From NCBI GenBank assembly GCA_964017045.1, contig OZ024794.1, forward strand, positions 5,926,329 to 5,990,328: a DNA stretch of 64,000 bases, read 5' to 3'. Each line of letters starts with the position of its first letter. Within the stretch, counting starts at the first letter, position 1. Below the pieces are notes generated by a model. That model was given only the letters and a program-made list of their open reading frames with translations, was not told the origin of the DNA and made no database searches. Position numbers and translations under genes: made by a program. This DNA comes from Omphiscola glabra. Taxonomy: Eukaryota > Mollusca > Gastropoda > Lymnaeidae. Below are positions 1 to 12,236 of this stretch, in pieces.

Positions 1-3000
1 CACATCACAACTTGACTCAGTGTCCAGACAGATTGGACAACACATCACAACTTGACTCAGTGTCCAGACAGATTGGACAACACATCACAACTTGACTCAG
101 TGTCCAGACAGATTGGACAACACATCACAACTTGACTCAGTGTCCAGACAGATTGGACAACACATCACAACTTGACTCAGTGTCCAGACAGATTGGACAA
201 CACATCACAACTTGACTCAGTGTCCAGACAGATTGGACAACACATCACAACTTGACTCAGTGTCCAGACAGATTGGACAACACATCACAACTTGACTCAG
301 TGTCCAGACAGATTGGACAACACATCACAACTTGACTCAATGTCCAGACAGATTGGACAACACATCACAACTTGACTCAATGTCCAGACAGATTGGACAA
401 CACATCACAACTTGACTCAATGTCCAGACAGATTGGACAACACATCACAACTTGACTCAATGTCCAGACAGATTGGACAACACATCACAACTTGACTCAA
501 TGTCCAGACAGATTGGACAACACATCACAACTTGACTCAATGTCCAGACAGATTGGACAACACATCACAGCTTGACTCAATGTCCAGACAGATTGGACAA
601 CACATCACAACTTGACTCAATGTCCAGACAGATTGGACAACACATCACAACTTGACTCAATGTCCAGACAGATTGGACAACACATCACAACTTGACTCAA
701 TGTCCAGACAGATTGGACAACACATCACAACTTGACTCAATGTCCAGACAGATTGGACAACACATCACAACTTGACTCAATGTCCAGACAGATTGGACAA
801 AACATCACAACTTGACTCAATGTCCAGACAGATTGGACAACACATCACAACTTGACTCAATGTCCAGACAGATTGGACAACACATCACAACTTGACTCAA
901 TGTCCAGACAGATTGGACAACACATCACAACTTGACTCAATGTCCAGACAGATTGGACAACACATCACAACTTGACTCAATGTCCAGACAGATTGGACAA
1001 CACATCACAACTTGACTCAATGTCCAGACAGATTGGACAACACATCAAAACTTGACTCAATGTCCAGACAGATTGGACAACACATCACAACTTGACTCAA
1101 TGTCCAGACAGATTGGACAACACATCACAACTTGACTCAATGTCCAGACAGATTGGACAACACTTCAAATCTTGACTCAATGTCCAGACAGATTGGACAA
1201 CACATCACAACTTGACTCAATGTCCAGACAGATTGGACAAGACATCACAACTTGACTCAATGTCCAGACAGATTGGACAACACTTCAAAACTTGACTCAA
1301 TGTCCAGACAGATTGGACAACACATCACAACTTGACTCAATGTCCAGACAGATTGGACAACACATCACAACTTGACTCAATGTCCAGACAGATTGGACAA
1401 CACATCACAACTTGACTCAATGTCCAGACAGATTGGACAACACTTCAAAACTTGACTCAATGTCCAGACAGATTGGACAACACATCACAACTTGACTCAA
1501 TGTCCAGACAGATTGGACAACACATCAAAACTTGACTCAATGTCCAGACAGATTGGACAACACATCACAACTTGACTCAATGTCCAGACAGATTGGACAA
1601 CACATCAAAACTTGACTCAATGTCCAGACAGATTGGACAACACATCACAACTTGACTCAATGTCCAGACAGATTATACAACACATCACAATTTGACTCAA
1701 TGTCCAGACAGATTGGACAACACATCACAACTTGACTCAATGTCCAGACAGATTGGACAACACATCACAACTTGACTCAATGTCCAGACAGATTGGACAA
1801 CACATCACAACTTGACTCAATGTCCAGACAGATTGGACAACACTTCAAAACTTGACTCAATGTCCAGACAGATTGGACAACACATCACAACTTGACTCAA
1901 TGTCCAGACAGATTGGACAACACATCACAACTTGACTCAATGTCCAGACAGATTGGACAACACATCACAACTTGACTCAATGTCCAGACAGATTGGACAA
2001 CACATCACAACTTGACTCAATGTCCAGACAGATTGGACAACACATCACAACTTGACTCAATGTCCAGACAGATTGGACAACACATCACAACTTGACTCAA
2101 TGTCCAGACAGATTGGACAACACATCACAACTTGACTCAATGTCCAGACAGATTGGACAACACATCACAACTTGACTCAATGTCCAGACAGATTGGACAA
2201 CACATCACAACTTGACTCAATGTCCAGACAGATTGGACAACACTTCACAACTTGACTCAATGTCCAGACAGATTGGACAACACATCACAACTTGACTCAA
2301 TGTCCAGACAGATTGGACAACACATCACAACTTGACTCAATGTCCAGGCAGATTGGACAACACATCACAACTTGACTCAATGTCCAGACAGATTGGACAA
2401 CACATCACAACTTGACTCAATGTCCAGACAGATTGGACAACACATCACAACTTGACTCAATGTCCAGACAGATTGGACAACACATCACAACTTGACTCAA
2501 TGTCCAGACAGATTGGACAACACATCACAACTTGACTCAGTGTCCAGACAGATTGGACAACACATCACAACTTGACTCAGTGTCCAGACAGATTGGACAA
2601 CACATCACAACTTGACTCAGTGTCCAGACAGATTGGACAACACATCACAACTTGACTCAGTGTCCAGACAGATTGGACAACACATCACAACTTGACTCAG
2701 TGTCCAGACAGATTGGACAACACATCACAACTTGACTCAGTGTCCAGACAGATTGGACAACACATCACAACTTGACTCAGTGTCCAGACAGATTGGACAA
2801 CACATCACAACTTGACTCAGTGTCCAGACAGATTGGACAACACATCACAACTTGACTCAGTGTCCAGACAGATTGGACAACACATCACAACTTGACTCAG
2901 TGTCCAGACAGATTGGACAACACATCACAACTTGACTCAGTGTCCAGACAGATTGGACAACACATCACAACTTGACTCAGTGTCCAGACAGATTGGACAA

Positions 3001-3640
3001 CACATCACAACTTGACTCAGTGTCCAGACAGATTGGACAACACATCACAACTTGACTCAGTGTCCAGACAGATTGGACAACACATCACAACTTGACTCAG
3101 TGTCCAGACAGATTGGACAACACATCACAACTTGACTCAGTGTCCAGACAGATTGGACAACACATCACAACTTGACTCAGTGTCCAGACAGATTGGACAA
3201 CACATCACAACTTGACTCAGTGTCCAGACAGATTGGACAACACATCACAACTTGACTCAGTGTCCAGACAGATTGGACAACACATCACAACTTGACTCAG
3301 TGTCCAGACAGATTGGACAACACATCACAACTTGACTCAGTGTCCAGACAGATTGGACAACACATCACAACTTGACTCAGTGTCCAGACAGATTGGACAA
3401 CACATCACAACTTGACTCAGTGTCCAGACAGATTGGACAACACATCACAACTTGACTCAGTGTCCAGACAGATTGGACAACACATCACAACTTGACTCAG
3501 TGTCCAGACAGATTGGACAACACATCACAACTTGACTCAATGTCCAGACAGATTGGACAACACATCACAACTTGACTCAATGTCCAGACAGATTGGACAA
3601 CACATCACAACTTGACCCAGTGTCCAGACAGATTGGAAAT
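1..3640. repeat. 40-bp minisatellite, about 91 copies, continues off the left edge
   Basis: Seen directly: a 40-bp unit beginning CACATCACAACTTGACTCA repeats with near-perfect phase from base 1. Unit base 20 is G in copies 1-8 (1-320), A in the next 55 copies (321-2520), G in 25 copies (2521-3520), then A twice. The last copy (3601-3640) is degenerate. This block pattern implies spread of whole blocks of units. Scattered variants (CACTTCAAA, CACATCAAA) are confined to the A block. Each intact unit holds TGACTCA, the AP-1 core, and the spaced inverted pair TGTCCA/TGGACA. No long open frame exists because 40 is not a multiple of 3. Confidence 0.98.
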
Positions 3641-3722
3641 AAATGAAAAGAAACCGAAAGGAGTAAGCATGATCTCTGACAGCGCAGACGTTGTACTGAT
3701 GGGCGGTGAAGACCTAGGAGAA

Positions 3723-3985
3723 GTATAGATAGAAAGGTATTGGGATCAAAGGCAGATATCAAAGACTTATAGATAGAAAGGTATTGGGATCAAAGGCAGA
3801 TATCAAAGACTTATAGATAGAAAGGTATTGAGATCAAAGGCAGATATCAAAGACTTATAGATAGAAAGGTATTGGGATCAAAGGCAGATATCAAAGACTT
3901 ATAGATAGAAAGGTATTGAGATCAAAGGCAGATATCAAGGACGTATAGTTAAAAAGATAATGAAATCGGAGGCGGATATCTAGGA
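3723..3985. repeat. 44-bp tandem repeat, about 6 copies
   Basis: Units beginning AGATAGAAAGGTATTG start at 3727, 3771, 3815, 3859 and 3903, then decay to about 3985. Alternate copies differ at one base (GGGATC or GAGATC), giving a weak 88-bp dimer. Confidence 0.93.
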
Positions 3986-4149
3986 AATGATACATTAGGC
4001 TTATACTTATACTTATATCAAGAGAAGAATACAGACGGCCATAGAAGCGTTTGATTTACTTTAAAAAAATATTTAAAACGTAGGAAAATAAGGAGATAGA
4101 CAAATATTCGCATTTTTAACTCAAGTTTCAGGACTTTAAACTCTAGTTA

Positions 4150-4257
4150 ATACCTGTCTGCGTGAAATCCGTAACATCACATAGCTGCCTGCGTAGAATC
4201 CTTAGCATAACATAGCTGCCTGCGTAGAATTCTTAGCATCACATAGCTGTCTGCGTA
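4150..4257. repeat. 31-bp tandem repeat, about 3.5 copies
   Basis: Units containing AGCTGCCTGCGTAGAATCC recur at 4181, 4212 and 4243. A further unit-like stretch (AGCTGTCTGCGTAATATC) resumes at 5001, so the array seems split by the segment 4258-4999. Confidence 0.85.
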
Positions 4258-4999
4258 CCCCCCGGGGCTCTAGTCGGCATGTCCGTCCCATAAATGGCAT
4301 GTCGACAAAGAGGCGTTTGCCACGAACCCCCTGAAACGTTACCCGGGGCACATGATCACCGTGTGGGGGACCTGCGCCGAAAGGCAAAGGTAACGCACGG
4401 AAACTGCGTTAGAAAGAGCACGGCTGCATGGTTTCCTACCAAATGCAGTCGAAAATAACGTAGAAACAGGTCGGGATATGATTACAGTTGCCGCATGGAT
4501 ATGAGGCGAAGGAGTGTGGCGACCCTAGCCGATGATTCCAAATATGCAGTCTTGAGGGTACTGCTCCTAGGCAACCTCTCTTTTTATCATTTCCCAGCTG
4601 CGGTGTGAATTAGTCATGCCGCAGAAAACCACGTAAACCCTATTAGAGGGCGTCTGTTAACACCTACGAGTCCCCCCGGGGTGGGAAGGGGGGGGGGGCT
4701 TTAGAGACGTAAATTGTATCCACCCCAGCCCAAGGAAGTCCGGCCCGGTTGCTGTGTAAGCATCAGCCCGGCTGGCCAGGCGTCCCTTCTCTGATGCGGC
4801 CTCACTCGCATAGTCAATCGAGTGGAAGGGTGGGTGGGGCTGTCTCAGGGGCGGGGAGCCCTCGGCATGCCGCTTCGCGGCCTGGCTGGAATAGAGACCA
4901 CTGGGGGAGTGGTTGAATGCCAGTTGGGGGCGGTGGAGGTGTGCTGGGGAAGACTTTATGAGCCTCGGCTCGATGGTCTGCTGATTTTCTTAAGTAAGT
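4258..4999. mobile_element. Unclassified 742-bp insertion with 14-bp direct flanks
   Basis: The 14-mer TAGCTGTCTGCGTA lies directly before (4244-4257) and after (5000-5013) this segment. The flanking DNA belongs to one 31-bp array, which suggests a target-site duplication. The segment is GC-richer than its surroundings, has C- and G-runs at 4258 and about 4676-4700, and has no long frame with recognisable motifs. A target duplication of this length would suit a LINE- or SINE-type retroposon, but I see no A- or TAA-type tail, so its class is unknown. The flanks could also be ordinary array copies; that alternative weakens the call. Confidence 0.45.
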
Positions 5000-5164
5000 T
5001 AGCTGTCTGCGTAATATCGCTTAGTTCGTCAAAATCCCAAATACTGCAATGAGAGAAATGACTGCACAAATCCCACTGGGGCAAAAGAAGAATTTAGAAA
5101 TAATTAGGGCATACGATAAGTAAAACAGAAGCCAAACCTAAAATTTGTCTTCGGGCTACTATGG

Positions 5165-5535
5165 AACCCCGAGCATCAAAAGGACTGGTAGACCAAAAAC
5201 ATCAAGGGGACGGGTAGGACTAAAAACAACTAGAGGACGCTATGACCACAACACAAAAGGATGGGTAGGACAAAAAACACCAAGAGGACGGTTAGGACCA
5301 AAACACCAAGAGGACAGTTAGGACCAAAACACCAAGAGAGCGAGTGGGAGCAAAAGCGCCAAGAGGACTGATAGGACCAGAAAAACTAGACTTGGTAGGA
5401 CTAAAACTGGTAGGACCAAAAACATCAAGAGGACGGATAGGACCAAAGCCATCAAGATGACGGGTAGGACCGAAAACATCAAGTGGATGGACAGGACCCA
5501 AGACATCAAGTGGACGGGCAGGACCCAAGGCACCT
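5165..5535. repeat. 27-bp degenerate minisatellite
   Basis: Units around GGACCAAAACATCAAGAGG recur about 13 times with much divergence. Because 27 is a multiple of 3, the reverse strand shows overlapping frames of 71-78 codons with a 9-residue period; these are repeat artefacts, not genes. Confidence 0.9.
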
Positions 5536-6459
5536 GATGTAGTGCGCTACATAAAGGTGTTCTTTAGATCAGAAAGTGTTAGAGAAGATTGCAAGAGACC
5601 AGAAGGCGTAGAGAGATATTGTTAAAGAGCCTTTGCTCCATTCAGATTTTTTTCAAAAGGCAAAGACGACGAATGTGTTAGAGATTAATTCACTTTTTTC
5701 TATCTAGAATAGAACTTTATGAAAGTTAACTACAGTTATATTTTTATTGTGACAAAAACGTGGCCAAATAACGCGACACTGGTTAAGAGTTTAACCAGAG
5801 ACATGGACATGTTGGTTGAGACAGATGTATCCCGATATGTTGACAGAGCCATTACTTAGTTCATCCCATCTTGTTCTCCTCTTCTTACTTACCTTAGGCC
5901 TTAGGGCGCCATTATGGAAGTGGCTTTCAAAATGTCTTGCTTGGAATCATCAGAAATGATTTTTTGTAAATCTTTTTTTTCCGTTTTCATGTTTTTGTAT
6001 GATTTAAAGAATGGGTCTAAAAATAAATATGATTCTATGGATACTCTACAGTTACATTGTTTTTATTTTGTGCGTTCTTTTTATAAAAAGGTAGAGACGT
6101 ATGCTGTACGGCCATTCTCTCTACAGCACACTATCGCCTTCAACCACCATCTTGTTCCTGGCAAATATGTACCTTAGTTGACCTGTTCTGTACTATTCAA
6201 AAGATCAGACAGACATTTCAGCAAGCTTAAAAGAAAAATATTTTTTTTAAACCCTTTAAACTTTGGAAGATTTAAAATGTAGACCAGAATTCAGCTGTCT
6301 AGGATTAGCGGAACCAAGAAAAACTTTGGCTCAGAAATGCCAACAACTAAAAATTTTAAAAAGCAACAAACAAACAAACAAACAAACAGCATTCATGCCA
6401 GTTAAATCAATATTTATTTTTAAAAATGAAGCGTAGATGCACGGTATATTTAACTTTAA
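5536..6459. other. Unique AT-rich interval, no gene recognised
   Basis: An 87-codon plus-strand frame at 5914-6177 starts with ATG but shows no domain, signal or biased codon pattern. A short CAAA run sits near 6368-6388. I see nothing else to annotate. Confidence 0.5.
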
Positions 6460-6925
6460 GATCCTCCAAATTGAGCAGCTCCTGGTTTGAGATCCACCCA
6501 TTTGAGCAACTCCTGGTTTGAGATCCACCCATTTGAGCAACTCCTGGTTTGAGATCCACCCATTTGAGCAACTCCTGGTTTGAGATCCACCCATTTGAGC
6601 AACTCCTGGTTTGAGATCCACCCATTTGAGCAACTCCTGGTTTGAGATCCACCCATTTGAGCAGGTTTTGATTTGAGATTCACTCATTGGAGCAACTCCT
6701 GGGTTGAGATCCACCCATTGGAGCAACTCCTGGTTTGAGATCCACCCATTTGAGCAGGTTTTGATTTGAGATCCACCCATTTGAGCAGCTCCTGGTTTGA
6801 GATCCACCCATTGGAGCAACTCCTGGGTTGAGATCCACGCATTTGAGCACCTCCTGGGTTGAGATCCACCCATTGGAGCAATTCCTGGTTTGAGATCCAC
6901 CTATTGAAGCAACTCCTGGGTTGAC
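6460..6925. repeat. 31-bp minisatellite, 15 copies
   Basis: The unit begins GATCCACCCATTTGAGCA. Variants CTCCTGG and GGTTTTG alternate irregularly. A lone copy lies about 1 kb away at 7890-7920. Reverse-strand frames with repeated Asn-Gln-Glu-Leu residues are shadows of the repeat. Confidence 0.97.
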
Positions 6926-6943
6926 ATCTGTTGTGAACATGAT

Positions 6944-7444
6944 TTGTTAGTGTGATATCTTGGTATGAAAGGTTGTCCATACATGGTGAGAGTGATATGA
7001 AAGGTTGTCCATACATGGTGAGAGTGATATGAAAGGTTGTCCATACATGGTGAGAGTGATATGAAAGGTTGTCCATACATGGTGAGAGTGATATGAAAGG
7101 TTGTCCATACATGGTGAGAGTGATATGAAAGGTTGTCCATACATGGTGAGAGTGATATGAAAGGTTGTCCATACATGGTGAGAGTGATATGAAAGGTTGT
7201 CCATACATGGTGAGAGTGATATGAAAGGTTGTCCATACATGGTGAGAGTGATATGAAAGGTTGTCCATACATGGTGAGAGTGATATGAAAGGTTGTCCAT
7301 ACATGGTGAGAGTGATATGAAAGGTTGTCCATACATGGTGAGAGTGATATGAAAGGTTGTCCATACATGGTGAGAGTGATATGAAAGGTTGTCCATACAT
7401 GGTGATATTGATATGAAAGGTTGTCCATACATGGTGAGAGTTTG
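6944..7444. repeat. 32-bp minisatellite, 15 copies
   Basis: Units containing GGTTGTCCATACATGG recur every 32 bp from 6971 to 7419 and are almost identical, which indicates recent expansion. It begins about 20 bp after the unrelated 31-bp array ends. Long reverse-strand frames (191-238 codons) exist in all three phases and are artefacts. Confidence 0.97.
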
Positions 7445-7889
7445 AATGTGAGAATCAATGTTATTAGTGTGAACACTTTTTGGGTGCATGAGTTGTGTTA
7501 TGAATTGTGTTATTGTGGCTGAATGGTCATTGGTTGAGAGGGAATTAGGATTAAACAAGTGCGTGTATAAAAGGTCAGTGTGTTAGTTTGTCGAGAGGGA
7601 GATCAGAGATTTATTAGGGAGAGACCGAGATATTTGTTGAGGAACGTGTGTTAGTCAAAGTTTAGTCTCCTAACTGTATAGTGAGGAACGTCATTATGTC
7701 TTACTGAACTCTTGGCCATGTGGCAGTACATTTGTGTATAGAATGGAATAAAGGATTGAGTTTTGTAACACTTTTGTGGACTTAATTGTGTCATTGAATG
7801 GACCTAGAGAAGAGACCCTAGACAACGAGAGTAGGCCGTACCATATTGACATATGGAAGCCGTAACATGGTGAAATAAGGTCGTAACAA
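7445..7889. other. Unique interval between arrays
   Basis: No motif-bearing frame, RNA gene or repeat is recognised here. A 68-codon reverse frame at 7694-7900 has no supporting feature. Confidence 0.4.
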
Positions 7890-7920
7890 GATCCACCCAT
7901 TTGAGCAGGTTTTGATTTGA
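7890..7920. repeat. Solitary dispersed copy of the 31-bp unit
   Basis: The stretch GATCCACCCATTTGAGCAGG matches the unit of the 6460-6925 array, including its GGTTTTGATTTGA variant, and lies in the same orientation outside the array. Confidence 0.85.
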
Positions 7921-7964
7921 TATCTCTAAAGGATTGTCAATAAAACTGTGATTACAATGAATAA

Positions 7965-8350
7965 ATTATTCGAATAGCCGTACACTAGATTCGTAGCCAT
8001 ACAATATAATAGAAGCCGTACAATAAACTAGGACACATACAATGGACTAGGAGCCATACCATAGAGAAGGAGCTATGCAATGTACTGTGAGCCATACTAT
8101 TAACTAGAAAAAGTACAATAGACAATGAGACATACAATGAAGAGGAGCCATGCAATGGAATATGAGCCAAAAATAGATTAGGAGCAATATAATGGACTAG
8201 GAGCCATGTAAAAGACTAGTATGGCTAGGAGCCTTACAATAGAGTAGGAGCCAAACAACAGACAAAAGCTGAACAAAAATCTAGGAGCAATACAATATAT
8301 TATGAGCCATACAATGCACTAGGAAACATATAACTGATTAGAAGCCATAC
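7965..8350. repeat. Degenerate repeat of about 20 bp (GGAGCCATACAATGGACTA type)
   Basis: Related segments such as GAGCCATACAATG and ACTAGGAGCCAT recur about 18 times with substitutions and length changes. This is an old, diverged minisatellite. Confidence 0.75.
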
Positions 8351-8580
8351 TAACTCCTGTCAAACACCACAGTTGGGCAACTCCTGTCAAACACCACAGT
8401 TGGGCAACTCTTGACAAACGCAGCAGTTGGGCAACTGCTGACACATACAACAGTTGGGCAACTCCCGACAAACACAGCAGTTGGGCACCTCTTGACATAC
8501 GCAATAGTTGGGCAACTCCTGACAAACAAACCAGTTGGGCAACTCTTGACTAACACCACAGTCGGGCACCCCTTGACATT
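8351..8580. repeat. 27-bp minisatellite, about 8 copies
   Basis: Units begin GTTGGGCAACTCCTG. The 9-codon period produces open frames on both strands (for example 8350-8637 minus and the start of 8411-9106 plus). I regard these as repeat artefacts. Confidence 0.93.
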
Positions 8581-8654
8581 GCTTAAGTTAACATTCTTGT
8601 ATTCAATCCCCAAATTACCCGCCAATAAAAATTTCATGATATACTTTTATTTTA

Positions 8655-9045
8655 ACCCAACGCCCAATTTCCGGGAACCTCCATCCCTCAACCTCTATCC
8701 CCATCCCATCCTCCAACCACCAACCCTCACCATCCCTCAACCTCTATCACCATCCCATCCTCCAACCACCAACCCTCACCAACCCACAACCACCATACCC
8801 AAAACCATCCCAACCACCATCCCCCACCATCCACTACCATCCAACGACCATCATCACACCCACCATCCCCCACCATCACCCAACCACCACCTCAAAAAAC
8901 CACCACCTCACCAAACCACCATTCAAACCCCTATCACACCCACCATTCCCCACCCACCATCCCATAACCACCAACCCCAAAACCACCATCACCAAAACCA
9001 CCATCCCAACCACCATCCCCTCCCATCATTCCCCCTCCACCGTGC
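8655..9045. repeat. C/A-rich low-complexity tract (CCACCATCCC type)
   Basis: Irregular repeats of CCACCATCCC, CAACCACCA and similar words extend for about 390 bp. The plus strand is nearly free of G. The Pro/His/Thr-rich open frame across it reflects composition only. Confidence 0.88.
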
Positions 9046-9494
9046 TTTTGTTCACTCCTCTGCATTCTTCCCTTCTTTACAACACATCCTATGTCTAACG
9101 AACTAAGGGAGGCTATCGATGAGCTGGCGTGAATCAAATTATCCTTTTCGCTTCATATTTAAGATGACGACAATTTTTTTTTCTCTCCCCTTAAACCGTA
9201 GACTTTTACCGAGTGATGTGACGTATATTTGGACTTCCGGCGTGCGTCAAAGTTAGCGTGACTAGAAGATCCCACGAAAACCTGCCCACAGCGCCCTCAT
9301 CCCTCATTGAATTTAAGTTTGTTGGTTTGGGATCAGCAAGGGGCGAGAATTGTGTGGGATTTTGTAGATATTTTTTTTTTATTAACTTTAAAAAAAAACA
9401 AAGCGGTGAAACGAAATAGATTTGATAACGTCTGCTGATTTTTTGAGATTATAGTCTCATAATGAGATGTTCGCAGATTTGGTCGTTTGGAAAT
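9046..9494. other. Unique interval
   Basis: T-rich and A-rich runs occur near 9172 and 9370-9400. No gene, tRNA or transposon end is recognised. Confidence 0.4.
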
Positions 9495-9665
9495 CATGAC
9501 GTCTCCGCTTGAGCGGGCGGAGAAACCATCATGGTGCAACAACCGCATGTGGGTTGATATGACATGGCACAACAGCCACATGTGATTGGATAGGACATGG
9601 TCCAACGGCCACATGTGTGTGGATGGGACATGGCGTAACACCCAAGAAGGCTGATAGGTCATAGC
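9495..9665. repeat. 33-bp tandem repeat, about 4 copies
   Basis: GACATGG words fall at 9561, 9594 and 9627, exactly 33 bp apart, each followed by a CACATGTG-type word in the better copies. Confidence 0.85.
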
Positions 9666-10391
9666 ACAGAAAATACAGGATGGTAGCGAATGTCATTGGA
9701 CAGAACGCACTCGATACAAAGCAAAAGATGGCGTCGAGCTAAAAGTGATATGTAGTGTGTGCACATCAAGTCTTGTAACGTATTTAATGGCAGCGTCTTC
9801 TCTTCTATATATCACGACCCTCAGTTTTTTAGTTGCAATGGAATTTTATTTTTTATAGTTTTCGTTTCTCAATGACGAGGCGATCCCTATTGAAAGTTGC
9901 CATGACTACTCAGCGAAAATTAGTTAAACTAATTCTATGACGTATTAGGTCATAGAAGGGTTTGACCAAAGCAATAACATCATAGATCTGTTTTAGGGTG
10001 CGTTTTCAATAGCTTACCTGTTCAAGAGGTTAAGTACCCGGACAGTTTTTAAGTCTATTAAAATATGGAAACATTTCTTAGTCTACTATTATTATTCTAC
10101 ACGATTCCACTGTCTCTTAGTCTGTGAAAGAGCAATATGATTTCACAGTGAGTTAAAAGATCGAACAATTGTTTAGAGTGATAAAAAGTTCAACAGTTTG
10201 TGCGTGCTTAAATATCCAACTAATTTCAATCTCCTATAGAATCCAATAGTTTCTCAGATTGCTACAAGATCTAAACCGTTTCTCAGATTGCTACAAGATC
10301 AATTAAAAATAACATTTCTGTTTTTGCCTGCCGCTGGAGACCTTGTGACGGGTTACATCTAGCATTACAGGGAGAAGCTTAGTGTTAACAT
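9666..10391. other. Unique interval
   Basis: No frame of interest. A short direct duplication, CAGATTGCTACAAGATC, occurs twice around 10255-10300. Confidence 0.4.
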
Positions 10392-10996
10392 TGTTACAAG
10401 TTCTATTACGGACCGTTATGAATTGAGAATTTAATCTCTTAATTTTAGACTATGGCTCGTTCTAGAAACGGTCCATAATAAAGGACGATACCAACATTTA
10501 AAAATAGTAACAAATATAACGACAATCAAGGCCAGAGCTAATTACAATCAATAACTTTTTAAATTTGTGAACTTCAAGTAAATAATAACAGCAAGAGAAA
10601 TATTATTAAAATTATAAACTTACAGATTTTCTGGTACCGGTACTGTATATAAAAATACAATGAGCACAAAATTGTATGAGGAAATAGAAAACTCTACACA
10701 CAACAAAGTATGACATAGCATATCTCGTGATCAAAACAAAATCTCTCCCTCTCTCTATCGGTCAGCCCTTTTTATAGGCATTTCCTACTAAGGTCTCTAG
10801 AACCACCTAACACATTGTTTTGCCTTCCCGTTTTATCCAGAATCTTCTATTATTTTCGACAGTTCTCCTGACTAGAATTTATGTTGTAAATAAGGTTTTT
10901 CTAGCCACACTTCAAAGGCGGTCACGAGAGTTCACGATGGGTCATGCACGTGGGACGCGAGATAGGTGTGCTAAGAGCACGTCATCCTTCATAACA
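10392..10996 (-). mobile_element. Solo-LTR-like repeat, copy 1 (minus promoter orientation)
   Basis: This segment starts TGTTAC and ends ATAACA, short inverted termini typical of LTRs. It aligns by eye along most of its length with 39465-40104; shared landmarks are ATGGCTCGTTCTA, GACGATACCAA, TACCGGTAC and CTATCGG. On the minus strand both copies carry a TATA-like box (here TATAAAAAG, plus positions 10768-10776), then CCGATAGA, and further on CTGTAAGT, a good 5' splice donor. This suits an LTR promoter with a spliced leader. No internal coding region is attached and I could not identify a target duplication here, so solo LTR is inferred. A non-LTR or DNA-element origin remains possible. Confidence 0.55.
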
Positions 10997-12138
10997 GTTC
11001 CTTTTCCTCATCTTAGATGATCCTCTATCTAGATTGACGCGTCCCTTCTACTCATCGTCTTGATATGTTCTTTGGTATTTCTGGGGGATAGAAATCCTTT
11101 GGCCCTGTTACATACCCTTTAGTGCAGTTTCCAATTTAGTATGTGAATCTAAACTGATATTGCGTATAGCTGGACGAATTTTCTATAAATCAAGAATATG
11201 CGGTGCTATGGCCCGGACAGCTCTACTTTGATATTTGATTCTGCTGCACTGTAAATCGAAACTGCTCTTATCTAAGTATAAACTCCAAATCTAACGGGTC
11301 TACTGGCTTGTCAAAACTAACAGGGCCCCCACAAAAGTAATCAATGGGAGACAACTGCTAGGGTACTGCCAAGTAATCCTGGTAGGAGTTGCCTCCTTCA
11401 AACTGGAAGTGATCAAGCAGACCGGAAGTAATAAGGATCCATGACACCGGAAATGATAAGAACCTTACGCTTCTACGATCACTGGACTCTTCGGGTGATA
11501 ATAGAGGCGGGCTGGGTGGGGGGGGGGGGGCCTGGGGGACAGCACCCATCTGGAGGGTGTGGGCGATGGCACCTGGGATTGGTCATTAGTTGAAAAAATA
11601 TTTCCTAGAAGACCTGATTGCATTCCTCGGACGACTCGTGTTCATTAAACAACATGACTTGTGTGTCGCCATCCGTAATGGTACGTTTCCTTCATCAGTT
11701 TCTAGTACACGTTCCACACAGGTCCCTCTTCCGAATAGCAATGTAAACTTTACTCCAGAGACATGAATATTATGCTGTACAATAGGTATCGTCACATCGC
11801 ATTACGTAATGTTTCTATTTTTAGACAATGCCGTTGTAAAACATTGTTTGTAACTATGCATTTCCACATATACATACATAGCACTAACAATTTGTTTGTA
11901 AAATCTTTCGTAAAAATAAAGCTGTAAACACATTTGCGTCTAGGCCAAGACTCACTATGTGGCTCAACTTAACGTAGAACTATCGAACAGCTGTTGAGAC
12001 ATTGGCCAAACGGAATACCAGGATGTTGTTTTATTTTAATATCTTAATTGTATTAGCCAGACTGAACGCCCAGATGTTCTATGAACAGATATCAAACATA
12101 AAATGACAAACCCTATGAATAAAACACATGTATAACGC
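10997..12138. other. Unique interval
   Basis: A G-run of about 13 lies at 11518-11530 within a GC-richer patch. Short reverse frames at 11358-11549 and 11586-11795 have no recognisable features. Confidence 0.4.
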
Positions 12139-12236
12139 TGCTCACTATAAGTAAAAGAATATAGTAGAACCTTTATTGATTGGCATGCTCACTATAAGTG
12201 AAAGAATATAGTAGAACCTTTATTGATTGGCATGCT
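12139..12236. repeat. 47-bp direct duplication
   Basis: Two copies of a unit beginning CTCACTATAAGT lie head to tail and differ by one base (TAAAAG or TGAAAG). Confidence 0.9.

Noticed and set aside
1..3640. CRISPR-like array (regular 40-bp spacing)
   Set aside because: There is no alternation of constant repeats and unique spacers; the whole 40-bp unit is constant. It is a minisatellite.
4650..5000. tRNA-derived SINE
   Set aside because: I could not find a convincing pol III box A/box B pair at the right spacing.
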